A stretch of DNA of 64,000 nt from Polymorphum gilvum SL003B-26A1 (GTDB lineage Bacteria; Pseudomonadota; Alphaproteobacteria; Rhizobiales; Stappiaceae), in contig NC_015259.1 of assembly GCF_000192745.1 (NCBI RefSeq), positions 426,001 to 490,000 on the forward strand, written 5' to 3'. The first letter of the stretch is position 1; each line of letters starts with the position of its first letter. Of the stretch, positions 25,977 through 35,313 are shown in pieces. The notes beneath the pieces are model-generated. The model saw only the letters and a program-made list of their open reading frames with translations, ran no database searches and was not told the origin of the DNA. The position numbers were made by a program, and so were the translations under genes.

Positions 25977-27665
25977 TCAGTTGACCGCGCGGGTATCGAG
26001 GATGCGGCGGGCGATGACCTGGGCCTGGATCTCGGCCGCGCCCTCGAAGATGTTAAGGATACGGGCATCGCACAGGACGCGCGAGATCGGATACTCCTGG
26101 GCGAAGCCGTTGCCGCCGTGGATCTGGAGCGCATTGTCGGCCGCCGCCCAGGCGACGCGGGCGCCGAGCAGCTTGGCCATGCCGGCCTCCAGGTCGCAGC
26201 GGCGGCCCGAATCCTTCTCCCAGGCGGAAAAATAGGTCAGCTGCCGCGCGATCATCAGTTCGGCGGTCATCAGCGCCAGCTTGTCGGAGACGCGCGGGAA
26301 GGCGATCAGCGGCCGACCGAACTGGATGCGCTCCTCAGCGTAGCGCAGGCCGAGGTCGAGGGCCGCCTGGGCGACGCCGAGCGCGCGGGCGGCGGTCTGG
26401 ATGCGGGCGCCCTCGAAGGTCTGCATGAGCTGCTTGAAACCCTGGCCGGTCTCGCCGCCGAGCAGGTTCTCGTGGCTGATCTCGAAGCCGTCGAAGGCGA
26501 TCTCGTATTCCTTCATGCCGCGGTAGCCGAGCACCTCGATCTCGCCGCCGCTCATGCCCTCGGCCGGGAACGGATCGGCGTCGGTGCCGCGCGGCTTCTC
26601 GGCGAGGAACATGCTGAGGCCCTTGTAGCCGGGCTGGTCGGGATCGGTGCGGGCGAGCAGGGTCATGACGTCGGCGCGCACCGGATGGGTGATCCAGGTC
26701 TTGTTGCCGTAGACCTTCCAGACGTCGCCCTCCTTGACCGCGCGGGTCCGGAGCGAGGCGAGGTCGGAGCCGGTGTTGGGCTCGGTGAAGACAGCGGTCG
26801 GCAGGATCTCGCCCGAGGCGATCTTCGGCAGCCACTTGTCCTTCTGCTCCTGCGTGCCGCCGCACAGGATCAGTTCGGCGGCGATCTCGGAGCGGGTGCC
26901 GAGCGAGCCGACGCCGATATAGGCGCGCGACAGTTCCTCGGAGACGACGACCATGGATTCCTTACCGAGGCCCATGCCGCCGTATTGTTCCGGAATGGTC
27001 AGGCCGAAGACGCCGAGTTCGGCCATCTGGGCGATGACCTCGAGCGGGATGTAGTCGTTCTTCAAGTGCCACTCGTGGGCATGGGGGCTGACCTTGTCCT
27101 CGGCAAAGCGGCGCATCTCCTCGCGGATCTGCTCGTAGGTCTCGTCGAGCCCGGTGTCGCCGAAGGTCGAGCGGCCGGCCTGGTGGCGGATCAGCTCGGC
27201 CAGCCGGGCGCGCACCGCCGCGGTATTGCCGGTGTCGATCAGCTCGTCCACCGCCGCGACGCGCGCCGCCGCGGCCTCGGCCGCGGTCAGGCCGAGGTCG
27301 GCGAGGCGGACGAACTCGCCCTGGTTCATCGGAATGCCGCCGAACACCTGGGCGAGATACTCGCCGAAGCCGAGGCGGACGATCAACTCCTCGATCTCGC
27401 CGTAGCGGCCCTGCTCGCGCAGCCGGGCGGCATAGGCGTCGAACTGGCGCAACGCCTCGACATAGGTTGCGAGCCAGGCGAGGCCGTGGGTGGCGCGCTG
27501 GTCGAGATCCATCGCCTCCGACGACAGCCGGCCGTCGCGGGTGACGCGCGCGCGCACCTGCCGCGCGGCGGCATCCAGCAGGCCGTCGAGCGCGGCGACG
27601 GCGGCGCCGGTCAGCTCATGCAGGGGCGTATCGGGCGGGGACACGGGCTCGGCGGCAATCGACAT
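25977..27665 (-). CDS. mcd: Acyl-CoA dehydrogenase with N-terminal extension, probable (2S)-methylsuccinyl-CoA dehydrogenase
   Basis: The 562-residue protein has an acyl-CoA dehydrogenase core from about residue 170 (FGLTIPEQYGGMG, FTEPNTGSDLAS, ALQIHGGNGFAQEYPISR) with the catalytic Glu in NIFEGAAEIQ. About 165 extra N-terminal residues form a helical domain. A core plus this extension is the arrangement of Mcd from the ethylmalonyl-CoA pathway in Rhodobacter-type Alphaproteobacteria, which assimilate acetyl-CoA without isocitrate lyase. phaC in the same window fits that physiology. The substrate assignment rests on architecture, so a generic acyl-CoA dehydrogenase remains possible. Confidence 0.8.
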   Translation of the reverse strand: MSIAAEPVSPPDTPLHELTGAAVAALDGLLDAAARQVRARVTRDGRLSSEAMDLDQRATHGLAWLATYVEALRQFDAYAARLREQGRYGEIEELIVRLGFGEYLAQVFGGIPMNQGEFVRLADLGLTAAEAAAARVAAVDELIDTGNTAAVRARLAELIRHQAGRSTFGDTGLDETYEQIREEMRRFAEDKVSPHAHEWHLKNDYIPLEVIAQMAELGVFGLTIPEQYGGMGLGKESMVVVSEELSRAYIGVGSLGTRSEIAAELILCGGTQEQKDKWLPKIASGEILPTAVFTEPNTGSDLASLRTRAVKEGDVWKVYGNKTWITHPVRADVMTLLARTDPDQPGYKGLSMFLAEKPRGTDADPFPAEGMSGGEIEVLGYRGMKEYEIAFDGFEISHENLLGGETGQGFKQLMQTFEGARIQTAARALGVAQAALDLGLRYAEERIQFGRPLIAFPRVSDKLALMTAELMIARQLTYFSAWEKDSGRRCDLEAGMAKLLGARVAWAAADNALQIHGGNGFAQEYPISRVLCDARILNIFEGAAEIQAQVIARRILDTRAVN

Positions 27666-27834
27666 GCTTGGGGTCTTCCCTTGTCGTTCGGTGTCTGGCG
27701 GGTCTCGATCGGGACAGCATGTTGCGTCGCAGCAGCGAATTTGTCGAGATGCGACCCATAGGCCTTTCGGCTGATGGCTTGCTCGGCGCACGGGCACCTT
27801 GACGCAGGGCCCTCAAGCCGCGAAACCGGAAGGC

Positions 27835-28710
27835 ATGACCCTGTCGAAGCGACTTGTGATCGGATACCGCGTGCTCGGCGACGCGCTCGGCCATTTCAAC
27901 CGGGACGACGGCTGGGCGATGGCGAGCCACGTGGCGCTGTCGTCGCTGCTGGCGCTGTTCCCGTTGCTGATCTTCATCGCGGCGCTGGCCGGCTTCCTCG
28001 GCCTCACCGGAACCGCGGCGCGGGTGTCGGAGCTGATCTTCGAGGCCTGGCCGGAGCAGGTTGCCGCACCGGTCGCCAACGAGATCAAGAAGGTGCTGAC
28101 GGTGCCGCGCGGGGACCTGCTGACCTTCGGTGTGGTGGCGGCGCTGTGGTTCGCCTCCAACGGGGTCGAGGCGGTGCGGGTGGCGCTCAACCGTGCCTAT
28201 CGGGTGATCGACACGCGCCCCTTCGTGCTGCTGCGGCTGCAATCTATCCTGCTCGTGCTCCTGTGCTCGATCGGGCTGATCGCCTTCACGTTCCTGATGG
28301 TGCTGGCGCCGCTGGCGCTTGCCGCCGCGCACGCCTGGTTCCCGTGGCTGGCCGATTTCGCTGGCCGCATCAATGCGGTGCGCTACGGGGCAGCGAGTCT
28401 CGTCGCCGTCGCCGGCCTGATCGTCGTCCACGCGGTGCTGCCGGCCGGCCGGCGGCGCTTCGTCGACATCCTTCCGGGGGTGGCGGCGACGCTGGCGCTG
28501 TGGCTGGCAGCCGGCGCGGCCTTCGGCGCCTATCTTGCCGGCTATGCCGATTACGTGTCGACCTACGCCGGACTTGCCGGCGTTATGTCGGCTCTGGTGT
28601 TCCTCTACATCGTGGCGCTGGCGCTGCTGATCGGCGGCGAACTCAACGCCGCGCTGATCCGCCAGCGCGACCTCAGGCGGGAGACGGCCGGCGCTGGCGC
28701 CGGCGGATGA
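27835..28710 (+). CDS. YihY/virulence factor BrkB family membrane protein
   Basis: The 291-residue inner-membrane protein has six hydrophobic segments. Family motifs are DDGWAMASHVALSSLLALFPLLIF near the N-terminus and the WFASNGVEAVRVALNRAY segment in the middle. Despite old names (BrkB, RNase BN), no enzyme activity is established. I preferred ATG 27835 (GGAAGG upstream) over a TTG at 27799. It overlaps the convergent EamA gene by 38 bp. Confidence 0.92.
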   Translation: MTLSKRLVIGYRVLGDALGHFNRDDGWAMASHVALSSLLALFPLLIFIAALAGFLGLTGTAARVSELIFEAWPEQVAAPVANEIKKVLTVPRGDLLTFGVVAALWFASNGVEAVRVALNRAYRVIDTRPFVLLRLQSILLVLLCSIGLIAFTFLMVLAPLALAAAHAWFPWLADFAGRINAVRYGAASLVAVAGLIVVHAVLPAGRRRFVDILPGVAATLALWLAAGAAFGAYLAGYADYVSTYAGLAGVMSALVFLYIVALALLIGGELNAALIRQRDLRRETAGAGAGG

Positions 28711-29566
28711 GCAGGATGGCGGCGACGACGAGCACCATGCCGCCGATCTGGACGAGGGTCAGGCGCTCGCCGAACAGAAGATAGCTCTCCACCGTGGTCG
28801 CGACCGGGACGAGATAGAACAGCGACGCCACCTCGGCGACCGCGCCGGCGCGGATCAGCGCCATCAGGAGCAGGATGGCGCCGATGGACAGCACCACGAC
28901 GAGCCAGCCGAGGGCGAAGACGAATTCGCCTGTCCACTCGACGGTCCAGGTCTCGGTGAAGGCGAGCGGCACGGTGACCAGCAGGGCGCCGACATACTGC
29001 CAGGTGGTGGCGGCGACATGGTCGGTGAAGGGCACGAAGCGCTTCTGGTACACCGTACCGAGGCTGATGGCGACGACGGCGAGCAGGACCGCGGCGATGG
29101 TGGCCGCGGTGATGCCGGAACCGGCCTCGCCGAGGCGCGGGGCGAGCACCAGCACCAGGCCGAAGGCGCCGAGCGCCATGCCGGCCCAGTGGCGGGACAG
29201 GATCTTCTCGTTCAGGATCCAGCCGGCGCCGAGCGTGGACACCAGCGGCTGCAGGCCGACGACCAGGGAGGCGGCGCCGGCCGGCATGCCGTTGTCGATC
29301 GCCCAGAACACGCCGCCGAGATAGACGCCGTGGACCAGCATGCCGGTGACGATGCAATGGCCGACGAGCGCCGGGCGGTCCGGCCATTTCGCGCCGGCGA
29401 GGACGGCGATCAGCGCGAGCGCCGGCAGGACCAGCAGGAAGCGCAGGGTCAGGAACACGAAGGGCTCGGCATAGGGCGCGCCAAGCTTGGAGCCGATGAA
29501 GCCGGTCGACCACAGCAGGACGAAAACGGCGGGCGTCAGAGCGGCGATCAGTCCCTTCAGGGTCAT
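28673..29566 (-). CDS. EamA/DMT family transporter
   Basis: The 297-residue protein has ten hydrophobic segments in two EamA repeats, with the first helix TPAVFVLLWSTGFIGSKLG, a typical EamA start. It probably exports a small metabolite; the substrate cannot be predicted. The last 38 bp overlap the 3' end of the convergent YihY gene. Start ATG 29566. Confidence 0.92.
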   Translation of the reverse strand: MTLKGLIAALTPAVFVLLWSTGFIGSKLGAPYAEPFVFLTLRFLLVLPALALIAVLAGAKWPDRPALVGHCIVTGMLVHGVYLGGVFWAIDNGMPAGAASLVVGLQPLVSTLGAGWILNEKILSRHWAGMALGAFGLVLVLAPRLGEAGSGITAATIAAVLLAVVAISLGTVYQKRFVPFTDHVAATTWQYVGALLVTVPLAFTETWTVEWTGEFVFALGWLVVVLSIGAILLLMALIRAGAVAEVASLFYLVPVATTVESYLLFGERLTLVQIGGMVLVVAAILLIRRRQRRPSPA

Positions 29567-29732
29567 GGAGATGGTCTTCTTGATCTGGTGAAGTTTCCGG
29601 CAGTCTGACTAAATTCTGGCCCTGCGATAACTGCAAAGTGACTCAAGGTTTTGAAGGCTTGTTAACCGTAGAGGGGCAGAGTTGTTCAACTTTTTCGCAC
29701 AGGTGTCGTGCGCCGAGATGGGACTATGCCCG

Positions 29733-31772
29733 ATGAGCCAGGCTTTGCAATCCCCCCGTTCCGCCGTGTCGCAGAGTGGTGTCCGGCGGGGCTTGGGTGT
29801 CGACCTCAGCGTCCGCTTCCGCATCCTTGCGATCAGCTTCATCACCGCCCTCGGACTGTTGGCCGTAGGCGGCGTGTTCTGGTGGAGCCAGTCGCGGGTG
29901 GAACAGGCCTTCTCCGCCTCCGAGGAGAGCGCAAGCCTTGCGCGAGCCACCTTCGAGCTTGCCGCTCTCGGCGACCAGATGCGCTTCCTGGAGAAGAGCT
30001 ATCTCGCCGAGCCGAGCGAAGTCACCTTCGCCGCGTTCCAGAACGAACTCGCCACGGCGAATAGCCAGATGGCAGCGATCCAGCGGCTTGCGCCGGCCCA
30101 GGGCCTGAGCGCCGAGACTGCCGATATCATCGATACGCTGTCTGGCCTGGAGGGTGCTTTCGCCGAACTCAACGCGGTGCAGAAGCAGGTTGGCTTCGAC
30201 GGCAATTCGGGCCTGCGCGCTGACCTGAGCACGCTCGCCGGCAAGGCCAAGATGCGAATCAACGACGAACTGAAGTTCGGCGGGGCCTCCGACTTCGAGA
30301 AGCTCGCCCGTACCGTGCTCGAGGTCCAACTGACGGAGCGCGAGTTCACGCTGCTCGGCGGGAACGCCGAGGCGCGCGCCGCATTCGATGGCGCCTTTGC
30401 CCAATTCGAGAAGCTGCTTAGCCGAGCCTATATCCCGGGCGAGGTCAAGGCCGAGATCGATGCCACCATGAGCAGCTACAAGGCGGCATTCGACAGCTAT
30501 GCTGCCATGCTCGGTCTCCGCAGCGACAAGATTGCCCTGGTCGAGGACCTGTTTTCGCTGGTGCCGCCGCACCTATCGGCGCTGCGCGAGGCCGCCCACG
30601 CCGGCGATGCCGCCGCCGTCGCCGATCTCGCCGGCATCCGCGAGTTCTCCACCGCCGTCATTGTCAGCGTCATCCTTGCGCTGTTGGTGGTGCTTTCATC
30701 CCTCGGCATCCTGATCGGCCGCTCGATCTCCACGCCCCTGGCGCAGTTGCAGCGTTCGATGGAGCGCCTAGCCGCCGGCGAGACCGCCATCGACCTGCCT
30801 TCGGATGCGGGCAAGGACGAGATCTCCACGATGGTCCGCACGGTGCGGGTGTTCCGCGACAACGCGCTGGAGCGCCATCGGCTGGCCCGAACGCAGGACG
30901 AGGAGAACGCCCGGCGCGACGAGCGGGTGCGTCGGCTGGAGCAGATCATCGCCGACTTCGAGGCCGAGATGGCGGCCGCGCTGGGCAGTCTCGACGCCGC
31001 CGCGCGCGATCTGTCGCAGGCATCGGCCACGGTCGAAGCGGCCGCCGACGAGGTGTCGTCGCAGGCCGGAGAGGCGGGCGGCAGCGTGCGCGTCGCGGCC
31101 GAGAACGTTACCTCGGCGGCCGGGGCGACCGAGGAGCTGGCGGCCTCGATACGCGAGATCGCCGAGCGGGCGGAACGCTCCATGCAGGTGGCCAAGCGGG
31201 CGGTGGAGGGCGCCAACAGCACCTTCACCACCATGCAGGCACTGTCGGGTGCAGCGGACCGGATCGGCGCGGTGATGAACCTCATCCGCGACATCGCCAG
31301 CCAGACCAATCTGCTGGCGCTGAACGCCACCATCGAGGCGGGTCGGGCCGGCGAGGCGGGCCGGGGCTTTGCTGTGGTCGCGTCCGAGGTCAAGCAGCTG
31401 GCCGAGCAGACGTCGAAGGCGACCGAGGACATCGCCGCCCAGATCGAGGCGATCCAGACCGCCTCGGCCGGCGCTGTCAGCGCCATCGAGGAGGTGCGCG
31501 ACATCATCTACGACATGGATGCCTTGGCCTCGTCGGTGGCGGCGGCGGTCGAGCAGCAGGACGGTGCCGTGCAGGCGATCGCGCTCAACGTCAACGACGC
31601 CTCGGGCCGCTCCGACGAGGGCGCGGAGCGGATGACGGCGGTGGTCGCGGCGAGCGAGCACGCGCGGCAGTCGGGCGTCGAGGTGGAGCGGCTGTCGCGG
31701 GCGCTGGCGGAGCAGGCCGGCATCCTGCGCGGCGAGGTGCGTAGCTTCCTCGACGGGGTGCGCGCCGCCTGA
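29733..31772 (+). CDS. Methyl-accepting chemotaxis protein
   Basis: This is a chemoreceptor of about 679 residues. TM1 is at about 28-50, followed by a mostly helical periplasmic sensor of about 270 residues (Glu/Ala rich, helical-bundle type), TM2 near 325-345, HAMP (GRSISTPLAQLQRSMERLAAGE), then the signalling domain with the invariant hairpin tip (IRDIASQTNLLALNATIEAGRAGEAGRGFAVVA in outline). No C-terminal CheR pentapeptide is seen. I preferred ATG 29733 (MSQAL); in-frame ATGs at 29682 and 29718 are possible. No other chemotaxis gene is nearby. Confidence 0.94.
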   Translation: MSQALQSPRSAVSQSGVRRGLGVDLSVRFRILAISFITALGLLAVGGVFWWSQSRVEQAFSASEESASLARATFELAALGDQMRFLEKSYLAEPSEVTFAAFQNELATANSQMAAIQRLAPAQGLSAETADIIDTLSGLEGAFAELNAVQKQVGFDGNSGLRADLSTLAGKAKMRINDELKFGGASDFEKLARTVLEVQLTEREFTLLGGNAEARAAFDGAFAQFEKLLSRAYIPGEVKAEIDATMSSYKAAFDSYAAMLGLRSDKIALVEDLFSLVPPHLSALREAAHAGDAAAVADLAGIREFSTAVIVSVILALLVVLSSLGILIGRSISTPLAQLQRSMERLAAGETAIDLPSDAGKDEISTMVRTVRVFRDNALERHRLARTQDEENARRDERVRRLEQIIADFEAEMAAALGSLDAAARDLSQASATVEAAADEVSSQAGEAGGSVRVAAENVTSAAGATEELAASIREIAERAERSMQVAKRAVEGANSTFTTMQALSGAADRIGAVMNLIRDIASQTNLLALNATIEAGRAGEAGRGFAVVASEVKQLAEQTSKATEDIAAQIEAIQTASAGAVSAIEEVRDIIYDMDALASSVAAAVEQQDGAVQAIALNVNDASGRSDEGAERMTAVVAASEHARQSGVEVERLSRALAEQAGILRGEVRSFLDGVRAA

Positions 31773-31937
31773 GCTTTACCGGCGGCCGGCACTCGGCTAT
31801 CGATCCCAGGGCATGACAGCGCGGTCCGTCTCTTGCGGGCCGCGTCCCCACGCCGCGTCCTTGTGTCCGGCTGGCCGGTTCCCCCTCGTCATGCTACGCC
31901 ATTCCGTCATCCCCATGCGCTTGGAGGGAGTATCGCC

Positions 31938-33122
31938 ATGCAGGACACCATCGCGATCGTCGGTGCGGGACAGGCCGGGGCGCAGGTTGCCCAGTCGCTG
32001 CGCCAGAACGGCCACGAGGGCCCGATCCGGATGATCGGCGACGAGCCCCATCCGCCCTACCAACGCCCGCCGCTGTCGAAGAAGTTCCTGTCCGGCGAGA
32101 TCGGCAGCGAGGCGCTGTGGCTGCGCCCGCCGGCCTTCTACGAGACACAGCGAATCGCGGTGCAGCCGGGCACCCGCGTCGAGGCGATCGACCGCGACGC
32201 CAGGTCGCTCGTGTGCGCCGGCGGCGAGCGGATCGGCTACGACCGGCTGGTGCTGGCGACCGGCACCCGCGCGCGCGCGATCGCGCTCGCCGGCGCGGAT
32301 CTGGCCGGGGTGGTGACGCTGCGCAGGATCACCGACGTCGAACACATCCGCGCCGCGCTCGGCGTGCACAACCGGCTGGCGGTGATCGGTGCCGGCTACA
32401 TCGGCCTGGAGGTGGCCGCGGTGGCGCGCGCCATGGGCAAGGCGGTGACGGTGATCGAGGCGCAGGACCGGGTGATGAAGCGCGTCGTGTCGCCGGTGGT
32501 GTCGGCCTATTACGAGGCGCTGCACCGGGCCAACGGCGTCGACCTCAGGCTGTCGACCGGCGTCGAGGCGATCGAGGGCGGGGAGCGGGTCGAGGGCGTG
32601 CGGCTCGCCGGCGGCGCGGTCGTGCCGGCGGACCTGGTGCTGGTGGCGGTCGGCGCCGAGCCCAACGACGAGTTGGCGACCGCCTGCGGCCTGGAGACCG
32701 ACAACGGCATCCTGGTCGACGGCGGCGGCCAGACCAGCGACGAGACGATCTTCGCGGCGGGCGACTGCACCCGCTTCTTCTCCGCCCGCTACGGCCGTTC
32801 GGTGCGGCTGGAAAGCGTGCAGAACGCCATCGACCAGGCCAAGGTGGTGGCCCAGACGATGACGGGGCAGGAGGTCGACTACGACCCGCTGCCGTGGTTC
32901 TGGTCCGACCAGTATCACGTCAAGCTGCAGATCGCCGGCCTGTCGGAAGGCTACGACGACACGGTGACGGTCGGCGCGCCGGCCGAGGACAAGTTCTATG
33001 TCGCCTATCTGCAGCGCGGCCGGCTGATCGCCGTCGACAGCATCAACGCGCCGCGCTCGCACATGGTGGCGCGCAAGGTGATCGGCGAGGCGTGGCGCGC
33101 CGACCTGCTGCCGCCGGCCTGA
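31938..33122 (+). CDS. FAD-dependent ferredoxin reductase-like oxidoreductase
   Basis: The 394-residue flavoprotein has the FAD-binding GAGQAG at 9-14, PPYQRPPLSKKFL (typical of rubredoxin/ferredoxin-NAD reductases of oxygenase systems), a second dinucleotide site VIGAGYIGLE, FAAGDCT, and a C-terminal reductase domain with PWFWSDQYHVKLQIAGL. It would pass electrons from NAD(P)H to a ferredoxin or rubredoxin; no partner gene is adjacent. TTGGAGGGAG stands before ATG 31938. The gene ends beside a tandem-repeat array. Confidence 0.93.
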   Translation: MQDTIAIVGAGQAGAQVAQSLRQNGHEGPIRMIGDEPHPPYQRPPLSKKFLSGEIGSEALWLRPPAFYETQRIAVQPGTRVEAIDRDARSLVCAGGERIGYDRLVLATGTRARAIALAGADLAGVVTLRRITDVEHIRAALGVHNRLAVIGAGYIGLEVAAVARAMGKAVTVIEAQDRVMKRVVSPVVSAYYEALHRANGVDLRLSTGVEAIEGGERVEGVRLAGGAVVPADLVLVAVGAEPNDELATACGLETDNGILVDGGGQTSDETIFAAGDCTRFFSARYGRSVRLESVQNAIDQAKVVAQTMTGQEVDYDPLPWFWSDQYHVKLQIAGLSEGYDDTVTVGAPAEDKFYVAYLQRGRLIAVDSINAPRSHMVARKVIGEAWRADLLPPA

Positions 33123-33145
33123 CGGGACGGCGCCAGCTGGCCGAT

Positions 33146-33205
33146 TGGCGCCCCAGTCGGCGCCCCAGTCGGCGCCCCAGTCGGCGCCCCAGTCGGCGCC
33201 TCAGT
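33146..33205. repeat. 12-bp tandem array over the stop codon of the hydrolase gene
   Basis: Five consecutive copies of CGGCGCCCCAGT: the first has T for C at base 1 and the last has T for C at base 8. The last copy (33194-33205) contains the stop codon of the minus-strand hydrolase at 33203-33201. In the other copies the corresponding codon reads TGG, not TGA. The array fills the gap between two convergent genes. Confidence 0.9.
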
Positions 33206-33989
33206 CGGCGGCGGCGTTCTCCGCGATGAGACGGATCACCTCGGCCGGAACCTCGAGATGCGGCATGTGGCCGACGCGCTCGAAGACGTGGGTGGCGACG
33301 ACGCCGGGCAGGCCGTGCGACTGGCGGGTCGGCAGCACCCTGTCCTGGGTGCCCCAGACCACCTTGACCGGCAGGCCGAGACTGCCGAGCTCGTCGCGCG
33401 GCAGGGTCTTCTGCACGCTGCCGTCGATGATCTCGTCGGCGATCGCCTGCAGGGTCTCGCAGGCGCCGGGGCGCGCGCGCAGCTCGGCGGCGTGGCGGGC
33501 GAGCAGCCGCGGCAGGCGGAACTCCCAGCCGAAGAACTGTTCCAGCAGCATTTCGAGTTCGGCCTCGTCGGAGGCGGCGGCGTAGCGGCGCAGGAGCTTG
33601 TGGTTGATCTCGGGCCCGAAACCGCCGGGCGCGAGCAGGGTGAGGCTCGACAGGCGCTCGGGAGCGCGCAGCGCGATCAGCGCGGCGACCGCGCCGCCCA
33701 TGGAATGGCCGACCAGGTGGACCTTGCCGAGGCCGAGGGCATCGAGCGACTGGACGACCGCCTTGGCGGCGACGGCGGCGTTGCCGACGCGCGGCCAGCC
33801 GAGCGCGTCGCCGTGGCCGGGCAGGTCGAAGGCCAGGGAGCGCCGGCGCGGGGCGAGACCGGCCTGGATGGTCGACCAGGTCTGGCGGTCGCCGCCGAAG
33901 CCGTGCAGCAGCACCACGGGGCTGCCGCCGCCCGTGCCCTGGTCGGCGAAGGGCAGATGGGCGGGCGCGGCGGGGCGAAGGTCGGTCAT
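33201..33989 (-). CDS. Alpha/beta fold hydrolase
   Basis: The 262-residue hydrolase has the oxyanion motif VVLLHGFGG at 25-33, nucleophile elbow GHSMGG with Ser96, acid in WGTQDRVLP and His in VGHMPHLEVP. This resembles acetoin-dehydrogenase-E2-like or non-heme-peroxidase-like esterases, but no lipoyl domain is present. The substrate is unknown. GAGGAAACGCC precedes ATG 33989. The stop codon is inside a 12-bp tandem array. Confidence 0.9.
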   Translation of the reverse strand: MTDLRPAAPAHLPFADQGTGGGSPVVLLHGFGGDRQTWSTIQAGLAPRRRSLAFDLPGHGDALGWPRVGNAAVAAKAVVQSLDALGLGKVHLVGHSMGGAVAALIALRAPERLSSLTLLAPGGFGPEINHKLLRRYAAASDEAELEMLLEQFFGWEFRLPRLLARHAAELRARPGACETLQAIADEIIDGSVQKTLPRDELGSLGLPVKVVWGTQDRVLPTRQSHGLPGVVATHVFERVGHMPHLEVPAEVIRLIAENAAAD

Positions 33990-34203
33990 GGCGTTTCCTC
34001 GGGCGGTTCTTGTCCGCACGGTGATAACCGTCCGGCCCGCCGATGGGAAGGCCGCCCAAGGGACGAGGCCGGCGCGGCCTGCCCAAAGCGGTCGACGGCA
34101 AAAGGGTCATGGACAAGGCCGGGATGGATCGACTAAATCGATTTAGAAGGAGGGTGGCGCCGGCGCCGCCCGCGAACCGCAACGAGCCTGGGACGAGCCC
34201 GGA

Positions 34204-35124
34204 ATGACGACTGCGCCCGATCTCCTGTGCCTCGGCGAGCCGATGGTCGAACTCAACCAGCACGAGGCCGGCGGGCCCTATGTGGCGGGTTTCGGCGGCG
34301 ACGTCTCGAACGTCGCCGTGGCCGCGGCGCGGCAGGGCGCGCGGGCGGGCATGCTGACCGCGCTCGGCGCCGACGCGTTCGGCGAGCAGCTGCACGCGCT
34401 GTGGGTGCGCGAGGGGGTCGACGCCAGCGCGGTGCGCACCGACCCGGACGCGCCGACCGGGCTCTATTTCGTCAGCCACGGGCCGTCGGGCCATGCCTTC
34501 AGCTATCGGCGCGCCGGGTCGGCGGCGAGCCGCTACGGGCCGTCCGACCTGCCGCAGGAACTGCTCGGCGCGGCCAAGGCGCTGCATTTCTCAGCGATCA
34601 GCCAGGCGATCTCGACCAACGCCTGCGACGCCTGTTTCGCGGCGGCGGAGACGGTGCGCGCGGCCGGGGGGCTTGTCTCCTACGACACCAACCTGCGCTT
34701 GGCGCTGTGGCCGCTGGCGCGGGCACGGGCGGTGATCCGGGCGAGCGTCGCGCTTGCCGACATCGTGCTGCCCGGTCTCGACGACGCGCGCCAGATCACC
34801 GGCCTCGACGATCCGGACGCCATCGCCGACGATCTGCTCGGGCTCGGGGCGAAGATCGTCGCGCTGACGCTCGGCGCGGCCGGCGTGCTGGTGGCGAGCG
34901 CGGAGCGGCGCGAGCGGATCGGCGCGCACCGGGTGACGGCGGTCGACGCAACGGGGGCGGGCGACGCCTTCGACGGCGCGTTCCTGGCCGAGTATCTGGC
35001 ATGCAGAGACGCCTTCGCCGCCGCCCGTCACGCCAATGCGGCGGCGGCGCTGTCGGTGACCGGTTACGGGGCCGTGGCGCCGCTGCCGACGCGGGCGGAG
35101 GTGGTGCGGTTCCTCGGCGCGTGA
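34204..35124 (+). CDS. PfkB-family sugar kinase, probable 2-keto-3-deoxygluconate kinase
   Basis: The 306-residue ribokinase-fold enzyme has N-terminal LCLGEPMVELNQ and GFGGDVSNVAVAAARQG (sugar-binding, typical of KdgK), and the C-terminal ATP site VDATGAGDAFDGAF containing the catalytic Asp. By similarity it phosphorylates 2-dehydro-3-deoxygluconate, but fructokinase-like substrates are not excluded. No aldolase gene is adjacent. The stop codon TGA (35122-35124) lies in the first unit of a 14-bp tandem array. Confidence 0.88.
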   Translation: MTTAPDLLCLGEPMVELNQHEAGGPYVAGFGGDVSNVAVAAARQGARAGMLTALGADAFGEQLHALWVREGVDASAVRTDPDAPTGLYFVSHGPSGHAFSYRRAGSAASRYGPSDLPQELLGAAKALHFSAISQAISTNACDACFAAAETVRAAGGLVSYDTNLRLALWPLARARAVIRASVALADIVLPGLDDARQITGLDDPDAIADDLLGLGAKIVALTLGAAGVLVASAERRERIGAHRVTAVDATGAGDAFDGAFLAEYLACRDAFAAARHANAAAALSVTGYGAVAPLPTRAEVVRFLGA

Positions 35125-35170
35125 GAGGGGGCGCGTGAGAGGGGGCGCGTGAGAGGGGGCGCGTGAGAGG
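35118..35170 (+). repeat. 14-bp tandem array beginning at the kinase stop codon
   Basis: Units of CGCGTGAGAGGGGG occur at 35118-35131, 35132-35145 and 35146-35159, plus a partial copy to 35170. The first unit includes the TGA of the upstream kinase. Because 14 is not a multiple of 3, the repeated TGA appears in all three frames. Confidence 0.92.
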
Positions 35171-35313
35171 ATCGTTTTTGGCGCTGGCGCGCCGGCGCGT
35201 AACGTAATATTTACCATGTTTGCGCACACAGAAGATGCGGGCGGTCGGCGGTGCCGAATGCAGGAAACGGACCGGCCCGACCATTTTTCTTTTTGATTGG
35301 AAGGTTGAGACGG

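Noticed and set aside
31797..33200. Possible readthrough of the hydrolase TGA into a repeated GADW extension
   Set aside because: The frame stays open only because it is antisense to the oxidoreductase gene. There is no selenocysteine element or other readthrough signal that I can see.
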